From Bradyrhizobium elkanii WSM2783 (GTDB lineage Bacteria; Pseudomonadota; Alphaproteobacteria; Rhizobiales; Xanthobacteraceae), in assembly GCF_000472865.1 (NCBI RefSeq), contig NZ_AXAP01000002.1, forward strand, positions 124,001-188,000: DNA of 64,000 nucleotides. Direction: 5' to 3'. Below, one piece after another: positions 45,069-54,276 of the stretch; the stretch's first letter is position 1; each line of letters starts with the position of its first letter. The translations under genes and the position numbers were made by a program. The notes below the pieces were generated by a model, which was given only the letters and a program-made list of their open reading frames with translations, did not search any database and was not told the origin of the DNA.

Positions 45069-45827
45069 GTGAAGGATGATCTGGCAAAGGAAACGGCAGG
45101 GTCGGTCGACTTGCGGCAGGTGACGGAAGCGCGCGTGCTTCTGGGTCGATTTGGTGCCGGGCTGCCAACGCGCGCCGCGCAGTTGTTTCTACTCGATCAT
45201 GCACGCGCGCGTCAGGCCGTCTGGTCTGCAGTCGATTGGGCTTCACTTCGAGCCAAGCTTGCTGATCTAAGTCCGGAAACGGTCGATGTCGAAAGCCAGG
45301 CCGGCGATCGCGGCACCTATATCCGACGCCCTGATCTGGGCCGAAAACTTTCTCCGGAGTCCGCGGAGCGCCTCGCAGGTATCCATCCGGGTTGTGATGT
45401 CGTGATCGTGGTGGCGGATGGATTGTCGGCCAGCGCCATCAACATCAATGCCGTGCCGCTGGTGCAAGCGATCGTCGAACGTCTTTCATCTCGGCAGCTT
45501 TCCATCGCACCGCTGATTTTGGCATCGCTCGCGCGCGTCGCGCTCGGTGATCCCGTGGCGGAAATCATCCGTGCTCGGGTTTCGATTGTGCTCATCGGAG
45601 AGCGACCCGGGCTTTCCTCAGCGGATAGTCTAGGCGCCTACATGACATGCTTGCCGAAGGCGGGTACGCCCGATTCAAGGAGGAACTGCATCTCGAATAT
45701 TCGTAACGGCGGACTGAGCGCCGACAACGCCGCGGATGCCGTCGTGTCGCTGGTTTTGGATATGCTGAAGGCAGGTACCAGCGGAGTCGCCTTGAAGGAT
45801 GCCGTGGCGCGCTTGCCGACCAGCTAA
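45069..45827 (+). CDS. eutC: EutC, ethanolamine ammonia-lyase small subunit
   Basis: 252 residues if started at GTG 45069, two bases after the eutB stop; an ATG at 45039 would overlap eutB by 29 bases and adds ten residues of unlikely coding. ARVLLGRFGAGLPTRAAQLFLLDHARARQAVW, IVVADGLSASAININAVPL, IGERPGLSSADSLGAYMT and CISNIRNGGLSADNAA match EutC, including the cobalamin-binding regions. Shorter N-terminus than the enterobacterial subunit (~295), as usual for soluble rhizobial forms. Last intact gene of the operon. Confidence 0.94.
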   Translation: MKDDLAKETAGSVDLRQVTEARVLLGRFGAGLPTRAAQLFLLDHARARQAVWSAVDWASLRAKLADLSPETVDVESQAGDRGTYIRRPDLGRKLSPESAERLAGIHPGCDVVIVVADGLSASAININAVPLVQAIVERLSSRQLSIAPLILASLARVALGDPVAEIIRARVSIVLIGERPGLSSADSLGAYMTCLPKAGTPDSRRNCISNIRNGGLSADNAADAVVSLVLDMLKAGTSGVALKDAVARLPTS

Positions 45828-45898
45828 CGCCGACGGGCTTGCCGTGCGGATTTGGTTGGGTGTGTGTACCGAAAACCTTATCCGAGTTGATGACTTGA

Positions 45899-47614
45899 TC
45901 GAATCGCCTAGGCGCCCACGACCTCTACCTCGCCAGCTTCCGCAATCCGGCGCATCTTTCCAACGACAACGACAACGACTACGAGCCGAGCCGGATCTAT
46001 GCCCGCTCGGGTTCGATCATCGGCCCGGTTGCCACCACGACGACGTCTCGAAGCGCGACGATGTGGGCCAACGAGCAGACCTGGCTACGTGCCGGCAAGG
46101 ACATCCGCAATGTCACGCTGAACCCGCGCAACCTTCACCGAACCGACACGACATGGCTGGAGGCCGGCAACGACATCATCAATGCCGACCTCTCGGTGGA
46201 GCGGCCCGGCTCGGTGCTGCTGACCGCCGGACGCGACGTTTACAATCCGCGAACGGTGAGCATCGGCAATCGCCGGTTCGACAGCAGCAACCGCCCGATC
46301 ACGGGAACGGACATCCGCGGCCTTCCCGCCGACGGCGCCTCGATCGACGTGATCGCCGGCCTGAACGGCAAGTCCCCGGACTACACGGCGTTCGTCGCCG
46401 CCTATCTCGATCCGGCGAAGGTCGCCGCAATGCCCGCCTATCTCACCACGACCGTCGACGGCCAGATCGTGCCGCTGTACCTGACGGATGCCTATGACGA
46501 CACACGCGACGGCAAGCAGATCCAGCTCGGGCTCGTCTCGTTCGTCGCTGACGTCACGGGTCAGACCTTGTCGCCGACGCAGGCTTGGACGGCGTTTCAA
46601 ACCTTGTCGCCCTTCATCCAGCAGCGTTTCATCCGGCAGGTCTACATGCAGGAGCTGCGCGAGGCCGGTCGTGACCAGAACGATCGATTGCTGACCGGCG
46701 GCTACAACCGCGGCTATGCCGCCATCGGCACCCTGTTTCCAGGCAGCGGCTGGAAGGGTAGCGTCGTCAGTCCGTCGGTCTACTTCCGCACCATGTCGGG
46801 CGGCGACATCACCGTGATGACACCCGGCGGCGGCTTCCAACTCGCTTCGCTGCAGACGCCGGTTCCGGACGGCGACGGCGCGTGGTCACGCTCGGCTATG
46901 GCAACATCAACATCTTCGCGCGCGACAGCGTCACCGTGAACCGCTCGCGCATTCTCATCTTCGCCGGGGGCGACGAGATGATCTGGTCGACGTTCGGCGA
47001 CATCGATGCCGGCCGCGGCGCCAAGACCACCCGTGTGGTGGCCGCGTCCGACGTCAACACCAACGCCAACGCGGTGACCCGCGTGATCGAGAGGGCGGAC
47101 ATGAGCGGATCGGGCATCGGCACCGTCGAAGCCTTTACCGGTGTCCAGCCCGGCGAAGTCGACCTGATCGCGCCGGTCGGCACCGTGAACTTCGGGGACG
47201 CCGGTGTTCGCGTGTCGGGCAACTTCAACGTCGCCGCGCGGTTCGTCGTCAACATCGACAATCTCGCCGTGAAGGGAGAGGTGAAGGGGATCCCAAAGGA
47301 CGACGTCAAGATCGCGCCACTGACCCTCGATACTAAGGACAGGGCGGCAGCGGACGCGGTCAAGGATGCGACCCAGCAAACGCCCTCGGATCGGCCTTCG
47401 GTGATCATTGTTGAGTTTCTCGGCTACGGCGGCGGTGACGGCGAGCCGCGGCAGGACGAGGACAACAGGTCGCGTCGGGCGCCCGAACGCAGCGGTCAGT
47501 CGCCGGCTTACGATCCTGGAAATCCGGTTCAATTCGTCGGCATCGGGAAACTCACTGCAGATCAGGCAGCAAAAGCTGACGCCGAATGAGCGGCGCGCGC
47601 TCGAGGCGCAGTAA
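45899..47614 (+). pseudogene. Truncated, frameshifted filamentous-haemagglutinin-like exoprotein remnant
   Basis: Open frames contain repeated beta-helix-like phrases: TWLRAGKDIRNVTLNPRNL, TWLEAGNDIINADL, VLLTAGRDVYNP, then SVYFRTMSGGDITVMTPGGG, typical of large FhaB/TpsA-type secreted adhesins. The reading frame opens abruptly after an in-frame TGA at 45896, without a start or signal peptide. It shifts near 46880 (GDG then VVTLGYGNINIF in another frame, consistent with a GC duplication or one lost base). It probably shifts again in the A4 run at 47571-47574, after which KLTPNERRALEAQ runs to TAA at 47612. Only a C-terminal part of a large gene, not functional as read. Confidence 0.75.
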
Positions 47615-47652
47615 ATGAAAGAACGGGACAGTTGAACGAGATCTTGACCGTT

Positions 47653-47676
47653 GAGACGCGATCGGGCCCGGGTCTC
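47653..47676 (+). terminator. Weak hairpin downstream of the exoprotein remnant
   Basis: GAGAC (47653-47657) pairs with GTCTC (47672-47676) around a GC-rich loop containing GGGCCC, 39 bp past the remnant end. Could be the old terminator; weak. Confidence 0.25.
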
Positions 47677-47849
47677 TCAGGTTGCCAGCTCGACGCGCTG
47701 ATGTGCAGCGCGGTCTTTTGGCGTACCGCCATGCGAACAAACTGGCGGCTTGCGAGTTATCTTCCATCACTGGCATGACACTACGCATGGTGGGCGCCGG
47801 TGGTCGAAAGACCGATCGCGCTCCCGCCTGCATACGAGGGAGTTGCGCC

Positions 47850-48035
47850 ATGTTAAAGCGGCGTCGTTTTAAGAACACCACCTTGGAAGAGTTGCTCGCG
47901 GGCGAGGTGCAGCATCCGCGGAAAATGGCCGAAAGCAGGCCAGCTGGGAGCGAGAGAGAGCAGCTTATTCGCAAAGCTCGGCAAGCTGAAATAGCGTCTG
48001 ACCTGATGCTGCGCCGATATCGCCGGCTCTCCTAG
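47850..48035 (+). CDS. Small basic conserved protein of unknown function
   Basis: 61 residues from ATG 47850, with GAGGGAG 8-9 nt upstream. The sequence LKRRRFKNTTLEELLAGEV, then REQLIRKARQAEIASDL, resembles a family of 60-70-residue Bradyrhizobium proteins (KRRRFKQT...LRKARQAETASH) that I recall but whose function is not known. Predicted helical, strongly basic N-terminus. The frame is open upstream to 47682 but that part looks non-coding. Confidence 0.6.
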   Translation: MLKRRRFKNTTLEELLAGEVQHPRKMAESRPAGSEREQLIRKARQAEIASDLMLRRYRRLS

Positions 48036-48436
48036 CTGGCATCGCGCGCAGGGCGAGCAGCGCTAATTTTTCTTCCAAAGATGTTGTGGGTGCCCGGGGG
48101 CAAAGCCAGTTGAAGGGCTCTCCGGGATCGTCAGCGCCATTGAGGGCGTCACTCCCAGAATGGGAGCTCAACACACCCGCGTTGCGCCCGTTCCTGAGAG
48201 CATCCGCGCGGCTGGCCAATGGCGCTGGGCTTGAAGAACATGACAACGACAGGTGATCCGGGATCCCCGCCGCGATGCGGTTTTTGCCCAGAAACTACGG
48301 CGCGGATCGGTCCTAGTTTACGCCGGATCATTCGTCGTCGAAATGGCCTGCCGTGCCGTCGCAAATAGCTCCAGCTCCCGGGAACGATCGCCGCTTTGCG
48401 GGTTTGAGCGTGGAGCCCAGTATGGGAGGATATCTC
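48036..48436. other. 401-bp intergenic stretch, mostly featureless
   Basis: No convincing gene on either strand. Near its right end it holds GGAAC (48381-48385) followed 15-16 bp later by GGTTT, a weak EcfG-like promoter for the secreted-protein gene, and GGGAGGATATCTC as ribosome-binding region before ATG 48437. Confidence 0.4.
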
Positions 48437-48715
48437 ATGAGAACCTCGATTTTCGCGCTAGTCGTCGGTTTGGGAGCCGTGGTCGCGCTGCCGACCATGG
48501 CGCAGCAGCAGACCGTGCCGAACCCGCAGATGCAGGAGGAGGCGGACAAGGGCGCCAAGACCCGTCAGTCCGGCGAATCAGGCTATGTCGGTGAGCAGGA
48601 GAAGCCGGGTGCTTCCGCCCACGCCCCTGGACGACCCGCCGACCAGCCGACGACGGGATCCACCAGTAGCACGAGCCGCACTTCGCCCTCCGGAACGGGC
48701 GAAAAATCTCGCTAA
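48437..48715 (+). CDS. Small secreted low-complexity protein
   Basis: 92 residues from ATG 48437. A clear Sec signal peptide (MRTSIFALVVGLGAVVALPTMA, cleaved before QQQ) leaves a mature protein of about 70 residues rich in Gln, Pro, Ser, Thr and Gly (MQEEADKGAKTRQSGESGYVGEQEKPG). It looks disordered and periplasmic or extracellular. No recognisable domain. A GGAAC-N15/16-GGTT element upstream hints at general-stress control, in keeping with the neighbouring membrane-stress genes. Confidence 0.7.
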   Translation: MRTSIFALVVGLGAVVALPTMAQQQTVPNPQMQEEADKGAKTRQSGESGYVGEQEKPGASAHAPGRPADQPTTGSTSSTSRTSPSGTGEKSR

Positions 48716-48963
48716 CCAAGTCCTCGAAAAAGCAGCGCTGTCTTCGCCTGCGACGGCCGCAAAGCGCCATCTCGAGATTCGTGCGCTGCTCTTCTCAGAG
48801 TCAGCAACACTCCACCCATTAGGAACCTACGAAATTTACAAGTCTTGGTGTTCGGAGCGCCTGACCTTGCGAATACGGCAGGCCGTGGGGCGCCCTCGAC
48901 TTCGGCTGTGTCCCTCGGTGGGTAAGCTGAAGAATGGTATGATGTCTCTTGTTGGTCGGGATA

Positions 48964-50976
48964 GTGAGTGTGGGCGCGCTTGATCTTCTTCTCGGACGAC
49001 GCTTGGCCAACCGGGAGTTCAAGGAGCGCAAGATCGGGGCCTTTGAGGGCCTTCCGGCAATGGGACTCGATGGACTTGGCTCATCCGCCTACGGTCCTGA
49101 AGCGGCCCTCACCATCCTCATTCCGCTCGGAGCAGCCGCGACGTCCTTTATCGGCTGGGTCATGGCGCCGATCGTGGTCCTCCTTGCGATCTTGTTTGCC
49201 TCGTACTGGCAAACCATCCGAGCCTACCCGAACAACGGTGGTGCGTATGTCGTTGCCAAGGACAACCTCGGTACCAATCCTAGTCTGCTCGCCGCGGCGG
49301 CTCTGATGGTCGACTACGTCTTGAACGTTGCCGTCGGCATCGCGGCGGGAGTTGGCGCGCTGGTTTCGGCGGTGCCGACCTTGCACGCCTACATTCTCCC
49401 GCTGTGTCTCGGTATTCTCGCGCTCGTGACGATTGTGAACCTCCGCGGCACGCTCGATGCTGGCCGGATGTTTGCTTTGCCTACTTATCTGTTCGTGGCC
49501 ACCTTCGGCATCATTCTCGCTGTCGGAGCGTATAAAGTCATGATCTCCAACGGATCGCCCCAGCCGGCTGTCCCGCCGCCCCCAATGGGACACGCAATCG
49601 AAACCGCGAGTCTCTGGCTACTGCTGCGCGCCTTCGCAAGCGGCTGCACGGCGATGACGGGAGTGGAGGCTGTGTCCAACGGCATGACCGCCTTTCGTGA
49701 GCCGACGATTAAGTACGGTCACCGTACGTTGACGGCGATCGTCGTCATCCTCGGCACGCTGCTGATCGGCATCGCCTTTCTCACTCGCGCCTATGGCATC
49801 GGCGCTATGGATCAGGAGCAGGAGGGCTACCGCAGTATTCTGTCCCAGCTTGCGGCCGCCATTGTGGGAAACGGCGCTCTCTATTATGTCGCGATCGGTT
49901 CACTGCTGTGCGTGCTGGCTCTTTCGGCCAATACGAGCTTCGTGGATTTCCCTCGCCTTTGCCGCGTAGTCGCCCAGGACGGCTTCCTGCCAAAATCCTT
50001 CGCAGTTGCGGGCCGACGATTGGTCTTTGACGTCGGCATCCTATATCTGGCGTTCACATCGGGATTTCTCCTGACGGTCTTTGGCGGCATAACCGACAGG
50101 CTCATCCCACTGTTTGCGATCGGTGCATTTCTCACCTTCACCATCTCGCAAACTGGCATGGTATGGCATTGGCGCCGAGCCATTGCCGAGGAGGAAGCAC
50201 CCAAGAAGGAACTGAAAGCCCATCTCGTGATCAATGCGATCGGCGCGATCACGACAGGTACTGCTCTCATCGTGATCATCGCCGCCAAGTTCATAGAGGG
50301 AGCTTGGATCACCATTTTGGTGCTTCCGCTCGTCATCGTTCTGCTCAAAACGATACGCGCCTACTATGACGAGCTTGCCACCCAGCTCCGCGATCCCGCC
50401 CCTTTGGATCTCAGCGGATTGGCTCCGCCTATTGTCGTTGTCGCGTTCGAGAGTTGGAACAGGCTGAGCGACAACGCTTTGAAATTTGCGTTGAGCATCT
50501 CGCCGGAAGTCGTCGCCGTTCATCTCCTACAGCTGTCAGGTCCAGATGCTGCGGATGAACAGCGAATTCTTCGCGACCAATGGCGAAGAGATGTCGAGGT
50601 GCCGGCAGAGCAAGCGGGACTCCTGCCTCCACGCCTTGTCGTTCTCCAGGCGCAATACCGCGCGATTCAACAGCCGATGTTGAGGGTGATCGATGAGATC
50701 AGAGACAAATTTCCCGGTAGGCGACTCGCGGTGCTGATCCCAGAAGTGGTTAAACGGCGTTGGTACCAACACCTGCTGCATACGCATCGCGCCCTCCGGC
50801 TGCGCTCTCGATTAATCGGACTCGGACAACCTGATGTGACCGTGATCAACCTTCCGTGGCGGTTGGACCTGGACAACGAGTCCGGCAAGGAGCGAGGCGG
50901 CGTTCCCGATTCGTATGGAAAAGCAAGCATCGAGTCAGGAACCAGGTTCAACCAACCAGCGCGGACCGAGGGTTGA
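48964..50976 (+). CDS. APC-superfamily transporter, KimA/YdaO-like
   Basis: About 670 residues; the most natural start is GTG 48964, with a TTG at 48949 also in frame. Roughly twelve membrane helices in the first 440 residues, opening with the APC motif GLPAMGLDGLGSSAYGPEAAL near residue 30-50 and YPNNGGAYVVAKDNLG. A soluble C-terminal domain of about 200 residues follows (PPIVVVAFESWNRLSDNALKFAL, then VLIPEVVKRRWYQHLLHTHRALRL). This two-part plan is that of the KimA potassium importers. Potassium transport is likely but amino-acid transport cannot be excluded. Confidence 0.8.
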   Translation: MSVGALDLLLGRRLANREFKERKIGAFEGLPAMGLDGLGSSAYGPEAALTILIPLGAAATSFIGWVMAPIVVLLAILFASYWQTIRAYPNNGGAYVVAKDNLGTNPSLLAAAALMVDYVLNVAVGIAAGVGALVSAVPTLHAYILPLCLGILALVTIVNLRGTLDAGRMFALPTYLFVATFGIILAVGAYKVMISNGSPQPAVPPPPMGHAIETASLWLLLRAFASGCTAMTGVEAVSNGMTAFREPTIKYGHRTLTAIVVILGTLLIGIAFLTRAYGIGAMDQEQEGYRSILSQLAAAIVGNGALYYVAIGSLLCVLALSANTSFVDFPRLCRVVAQDGFLPKSFAVAGRRLVFDVGILYLAFTSGFLLTVFGGITDRLIPLFAIGAFLTFTISQTGMVWHWRRAIAEEEAPKKELKAHLVINAIGAITTGTALIVIIAAKFIEGAWITILVLPLVIVLLKTIRAYYDELATQLRDPAPLDLSGLAPPIVVVAFESWNRLSDNALKFALSISPEVVAVHLLQLSGPDAADEQRILRDQWRRDVEVPAEQAGLLPPRLVVLQAQYRAIQQPMLRVIDEIRDKFPGRRLAVLIPEVVKRRWYQHLLHTHRALRLRSRLIGLGQPDVTVINLPWRLDLDNESGKERGGVPDSYGKASIESGTRFNQPARTEG

Positions 50977-51147
50977 GGAAGCTTCAGTGTGCTCAGCTGG
51001 TGTGGGGAAAAGTATCGGCTCGTAACAACGCGACATCGAATGGACTGATTTTTCTACAAACGAGAGGTGTCCGCTAGGACGAACCAAAGTGCATCGCTGG
51101 ACGCAGCAACTAACTCTTCAAGGACCGGGTAGAGGGACACTGACGCA

Positions 51148-51615
51148 TTGCTCAGGATCGGAGTCATCTCGGATACCCACGGCCTGCTGCGTCCCGAGGT
51201 TGAGCCACGGCTCGCGGGGGTGGCGCATATCATTCATGCCGGAGATATCGGTCGCCCGGACGTGATCGCCCGGCTCCGCCGGATTGCGCCTGTGACTGCG
51301 ATTAGGGGGAACGTCGACACCGGCGACTGGGCGGAGCACTATCCTGACACCCAGACGGTAAGGCTCGGCGGGCGGTCCATCTACATCCTGCACAACCTCC
51401 AGGAACTACGGTTCGATCCCGGTTTGTGCGGAATTGACGTGGTCGTTTGCGGCCACTCGCATCGACCGCAGATCGAGACCATTGACGGAGTGCTTTATCT
51501 CAATCCCGGAAGCGCTGGGCCGCGGCGCTTTAAGTTGCCTGTTACTCTGGCCATTCTTGAGCTGACCGCAAGCGGCCTTCGGCCGGTGATTCACTGTCTC
51601 GATCGCGCGGACTGA
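51148..51615 (+). CDS. YfcE-type metallophosphoesterase
   Basis: 155 residues beginning at TTG 51148, preceded by GAGGGAC; no in-frame ATG fits. The calcineurin-like metal motifs are complete and in order: GVISDTHG near residue 5-12, HAGDIG near 30-35, IRGNVD near 51-56, CGHSHRPQ near 100-107 and LNPGSAG near 116-122. Members hydrolyse phosphodiesters, including cyclic nucleotides; the substrate is unknown. Alone on the + strand between the transporter and the DUF3618 operon. Confidence 0.88.
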   Translation: MLRIGVISDTHGLLRPEVEPRLAGVAHIIHAGDIGRPDVIARLRRIAPVTAIRGNVDTGDWAEHYPDTQTVRLGGRSIYILHNLQELRFDPGLCGIDVVVCGHSHRPQIETIDGVLYLNPGSAGPRRFKLPVTLAILELTASGLRPVIHCLDRAD

Positions 51616-52108
51616 TCGCGGGCGCGCGGCGTCCTTTCGGGCATGAACATGGGATGAAAATCCGGACAACCGCGGAGTGTTCCTGAACGTCAGTCGGACT
51701 GCTGATCTTGCTCAGCTCTGGACGAGCTCAAAGGATAGATGGGCACCCGAGTGGTCTTGGGACAATGCTGTTGTCACTTACGGCGGCTCAACGGAGCATC
51801 AGGCCGATCGTGTGCTCAACCATCCTCAACGTGATCCTCCCCCGCGATCGCACTCATAGGAACGAAAGGGCCGGCGACGAGTAAGGTCGTTCGTTCTCTC
51901 GGCTTCCTGTCGAGAGTCCCTCCGACCAGACAGTCTCGGCTACCCTGCCGGGACTGCTTGGAGAGAGCGAACTGGTCAATGTTTTTTGCTCGTACCGCGG
52001 CATTTGCCAATCGATCGGCGCTTCGCTCGCGACGAGATAAAGCGGCTAATTGAGGAACCAACGCGGTGAATACAGGTTCGGCTTCCAGATGAATTTAGGT
52101 GTACAAAC
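51616..52108. other. 493-bp intergenic region carrying an EcfG-like promoter
   Basis: No gene recognised. A GGAAC element followed after 16 bp by GGTT lies at 52054-52078, described separately. Earlier GGAAC at about 51860 has no matching -10 at the right spacing. Confidence 0.4.
52054..52078 (+). promoter_or_regulatory. EcfG-type general-stress promoter candidate
   Basis: GGAAC (52054-52058), a 16-bp spacer, then GGTT (52075-52078), close to the alphaproteobacterial EcfG consensus GGAAC-N16/17-CGTT. The -10 ends 30 bp before ATG 52109, the first gene of the four-gene membrane-protein operon. Confidence 0.55.
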
Positions 52109-53284
52109 ATGACTCAAACTGACACGCGTTCGCTTCAGCAGATCAGGCGGGAGACCGAGCAGACCCGGGCCGGTCTTACGCAGACGGTCGAACAGCTTCG
52201 CCATAGTGTCACGGACACGGCTCAGGACATACGGGAGCGCATTAGTCCGGCTGCTATCAAAGCCGACGTTTCCGGCTTCGTCCGTTCCCGCGGTGAGCAA
52301 TTGCTCGGCGATATCACCACCGCGGCACGGGAGAACCCGATGCAGGCAGTCGCCGTAGGCGCCAGTCTTGCTTATCCGTTGTTTCGCCTCGCTCGAACCG
52401 TGCCGTTGCCGGTGTGGATGATCGGCGCCGGCCTCTACCTGGCGAGTTCCAACAGCGGCAAGGCAGCGACGCAGAAGGCTTCCGCCATCGCCGCTGATTT
52501 GTCTGACGACGTTGTCCGTCGCGCACGCCGCTTCGGCGACCAAATCGGCGACGCCACTAATAGCGCTAAAGAAGCCGTCATAGGCGATCTTGATCGGGTA
52601 ACCTCCGCCGAAGCCGACCACGCACGCGAGGCGGGCAGCACCGCTCAGGCCTCGCTGATGTCGGACTCTGAGCAGCTACGCGGGGCAGCAGAATCGACCA
52701 CCGCCTCGGTCAGGAGCGGCGGAGCCGAGCTGAGAGATCAGATCGCCGGAAAGGTTGGTGCTGCTGCTGGTTCCGTGAGGGACATTGCAGACGGCGTAAC
52801 CTCGACAGGCCAGAGCCTTGCAGGGGCGGCCAAGGATTCGGCAAGCGAGACGTTGAGATCGGGACGGGAGACCGCCTCCGATTTGGGAGATCGCGTAACC
52901 AAAACGTTCCGCGAGACGATTGAGCAGAATCCGCTTCTGGTCGCTGGCATCGGGCTGCTCATCGGCGGCGTGATCGCCAGCGCGCTTCCGCGAACGGAGC
53001 TGGAGGACGACATGCTCGGTGAGACCAGCAGCTCGGTCAAGCGTCGCGCACAAACCGCTGCTTCCCGCGGTTTCGAAGCCGCAAAAGATGCTGCCGGAGA
53101 AGCCGCCCGGCGCGCGGCGGAGCAGGCCGAAGCGGAGGGGCTCAGCGCGGAAGGCGTGCGTGAGGGCGCGAATGACTTGGGGCAACGTGTCCGCCGAGTG
53201 GCAGAGGCTGCCGTGACCACAGCCTTCGAGCCGCCAGAGGACAATCAATCATCAGATTTCCACGGAGAAGATAGTCATGGCTGA
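52109..53284 (+). CDS. DUF3618-containing membrane-anchored coiled protein
   Basis: 391 residues. The N-terminus (LQQIRRETEQTRAGLTQTVEQLR) is the DUF3618 signature. It is followed by a hydrophobic segment near residue 90-112 (VPLPVWMIGAGLYLAS) and a long Ala/Ser/Gly/Glu-rich amphipathic region. A second hydrophobic stretch near 270-292 (NPLLVAGIGLLIGGVIASALPRTELEDDMLGE) resembles the same region of the 54273-55064 gene, and helical Ala/Glu repeats end the protein. Probably an inner-membrane protein of envelope or osmotic stress, like YqjD/ElaB-type proteins. First gene of an EcfG-like operon; overlaps the next start by 8 bases. Confidence 0.75.
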   Translation: MTQTDTRSLQQIRRETEQTRAGLTQTVEQLRHSVTDTAQDIRERISPAAIKADVSGFVRSRGEQLLGDITTAARENPMQAVAVGASLAYPLFRLARTVPLPVWMIGAGLYLASSNSGKAATQKASAIAADLSDDVVRRARRFGDQIGDATNSAKEAVIGDLDRVTSAEADHAREAGSTAQASLMSDSEQLRGAAESTTASVRSGGAELRDQIAGKVGAAAGSVRDIADGVTSTGQSLAGAAKDSASETLRSGRETASDLGDRVTKTFRETIEQNPLLVAGIGLLIGGVIASALPRTELEDDMLGETSSSVKRRAQTAASRGFEAAKDAAGEAARRAAEQAEAEGLSAEGVREGANDLGQRVRRVAEAAVTTAFEPPEDNQSSDFHGEDSHG

Positions 53285-53900
53285 CCAGGTTTTCATCGAA
53301 AAGAGTTCCGATCCCGCGGAACAGGATTTCCAGGAAGCAGGCCGCGCCGCAAAAAGCGCGGGCGAGCAAACTGCCTCTGCCGGGCGCGACCTCAAGGATC
53401 GGGCGGCGGAGATGGCAAGTTCCTCGGCGGATGCCATCAAGGATCAGGCCTCGGAGTTTGTCGACGCCGCCAAGGATCTGGGATCGCAGGCTGCCGATCG
53501 GGTCAAGGAAAAGGTCGACGATCGGAAAGATGCCGGCGCTCAATACATCAGCAGCATTGCCGAAGCGATGCGAAGGGCCGCCAGCGAATTTGACGGCGAC
53601 CTGCCAGTTGCCGGCACTTACATGCGCAAGGCGGCGTCGCAGGTCGAAACCGTGTCGGCCTCGCTGAGGAACGGCGATTTCGATGATCTTCTGCGCAACG
53701 CGAGGACGTTTGCACGCCGGCAGCCGACGGCGTTCCTCGGCATAGCCGCGCTTGCGGGGTTCGGCGTGGTGCGGTTTCTGAAAAGCTCAGCCGAACATTC
53801 AGAGGACACTGGCCCCCGCGTAATGTCCGGGGTTGGTCAGCGGGATGGAATAAGCCGCCAGTCCGAAGCTCGAGGGTACCACGATGGCATATCAAGCTAG
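53277..53900 (+). CDS. YqjD/ElaB-like membrane-anchored coiled-coil protein
   Basis: 207 residues. A long polar, alanine-rich helix (DRAAEMASSSADAIKDQASEFVDAAKDLGSQAADRVKEKV) leads to a single C-terminal membrane segment after RRQPTAFLGIAALAGFGVVRFLKSS near residue 140-165, with a short tail. Similar to nutrient-deprivation-induced proteins of rhizobia. Probably tethers to the inner membrane under stress. Overlaps both neighbours: 8 bases upstream and 17 bases with the holin-like gene. Confidence 0.7.
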   Translation: MADQVFIEKSSDPAEQDFQEAGRAAKSAGEQTASAGRDLKDRAAEMASSSADAIKDQASEFVDAAKDLGSQAADRVKEKVDDRKDAGAQYISSIAEAMRRAASEFDGDLPVAGTYMRKAASQVETVSASLRNGDFDDLLRNARTFARRQPTAFLGIAALAGFGVVRFLKSSAEHSEDTGPRVMSGVGQRDGISRQSEARGYHDGISS

Positions 53901-54276
53901 CCGTTCGATTCCAGATCTTGTCGGTGATGCCGTCAGCCAGCTTGCAAAGTTGATCGGCAATGAGTTCGAGCTTGCCCGGGCTGAATTCTCGGAAAAAATT
54001 AGCCAGGCGGGTCGGGCAGGAGCGATGATCGGCGCCGGAGCGGTCATTTTCATTCCAGCCCTGGTGTTGCTGCTGATGTCAGCAGCTGCTGGCCTGATGC
54101 ATGCCGGGCTTTCCGACCCGATCGCCTATCTCCTCGTCGGGGGCGTCTCAGCTTTAGTCTCGGCGGGGCTAGTCTGGATTGGGCTGAGCAGGCTCTCGGG
54201 TGATGCCCTCAAGCCAACGGTCACGATAGAGCAGGTTCAACGGGACAAGGCGGCAGCGAAGGAGATGATGCGATGA
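53884..54276 (+). CDS. Phage-holin-family (DUF1469-like) membrane protein
   Basis: 130 residues. N-terminal amphipathic segment (RSIPDLVGDAVSQLAKLIGNEFELARAEFSEKI) then two membrane helices around residues 45-70 (AGAMIGAGAVIFIPALVLLLMSAAAGLMHA) and 77-100 (IAYLLVGGVSALVSAGLVWIGL). This is the Holin-X/DUF1469 pattern, which despite the name usually sits in stress operons rather than prophage. Coupled to the next gene by ATGA at 54273. Confidence 0.78.
   Translation: MAYQASRSIPDLVGDAVSQLAKLIGNEFELARAEFSEKISQAGRAGAMIGAGAVIFIPALVLLLMSAAAGLMHAGLSDPIAYLLVGGVSALVSAGLVWIGLSRLSGDALKPTVTIEQVQRDKAAAKEMMR

Noticed and set aside
53884..54276. Prophage remnant, because of the holin-family protein
   Set aside because: No other phage gene is nearby; the DUF1469-type holin family is widespread in bacterial stress operons.
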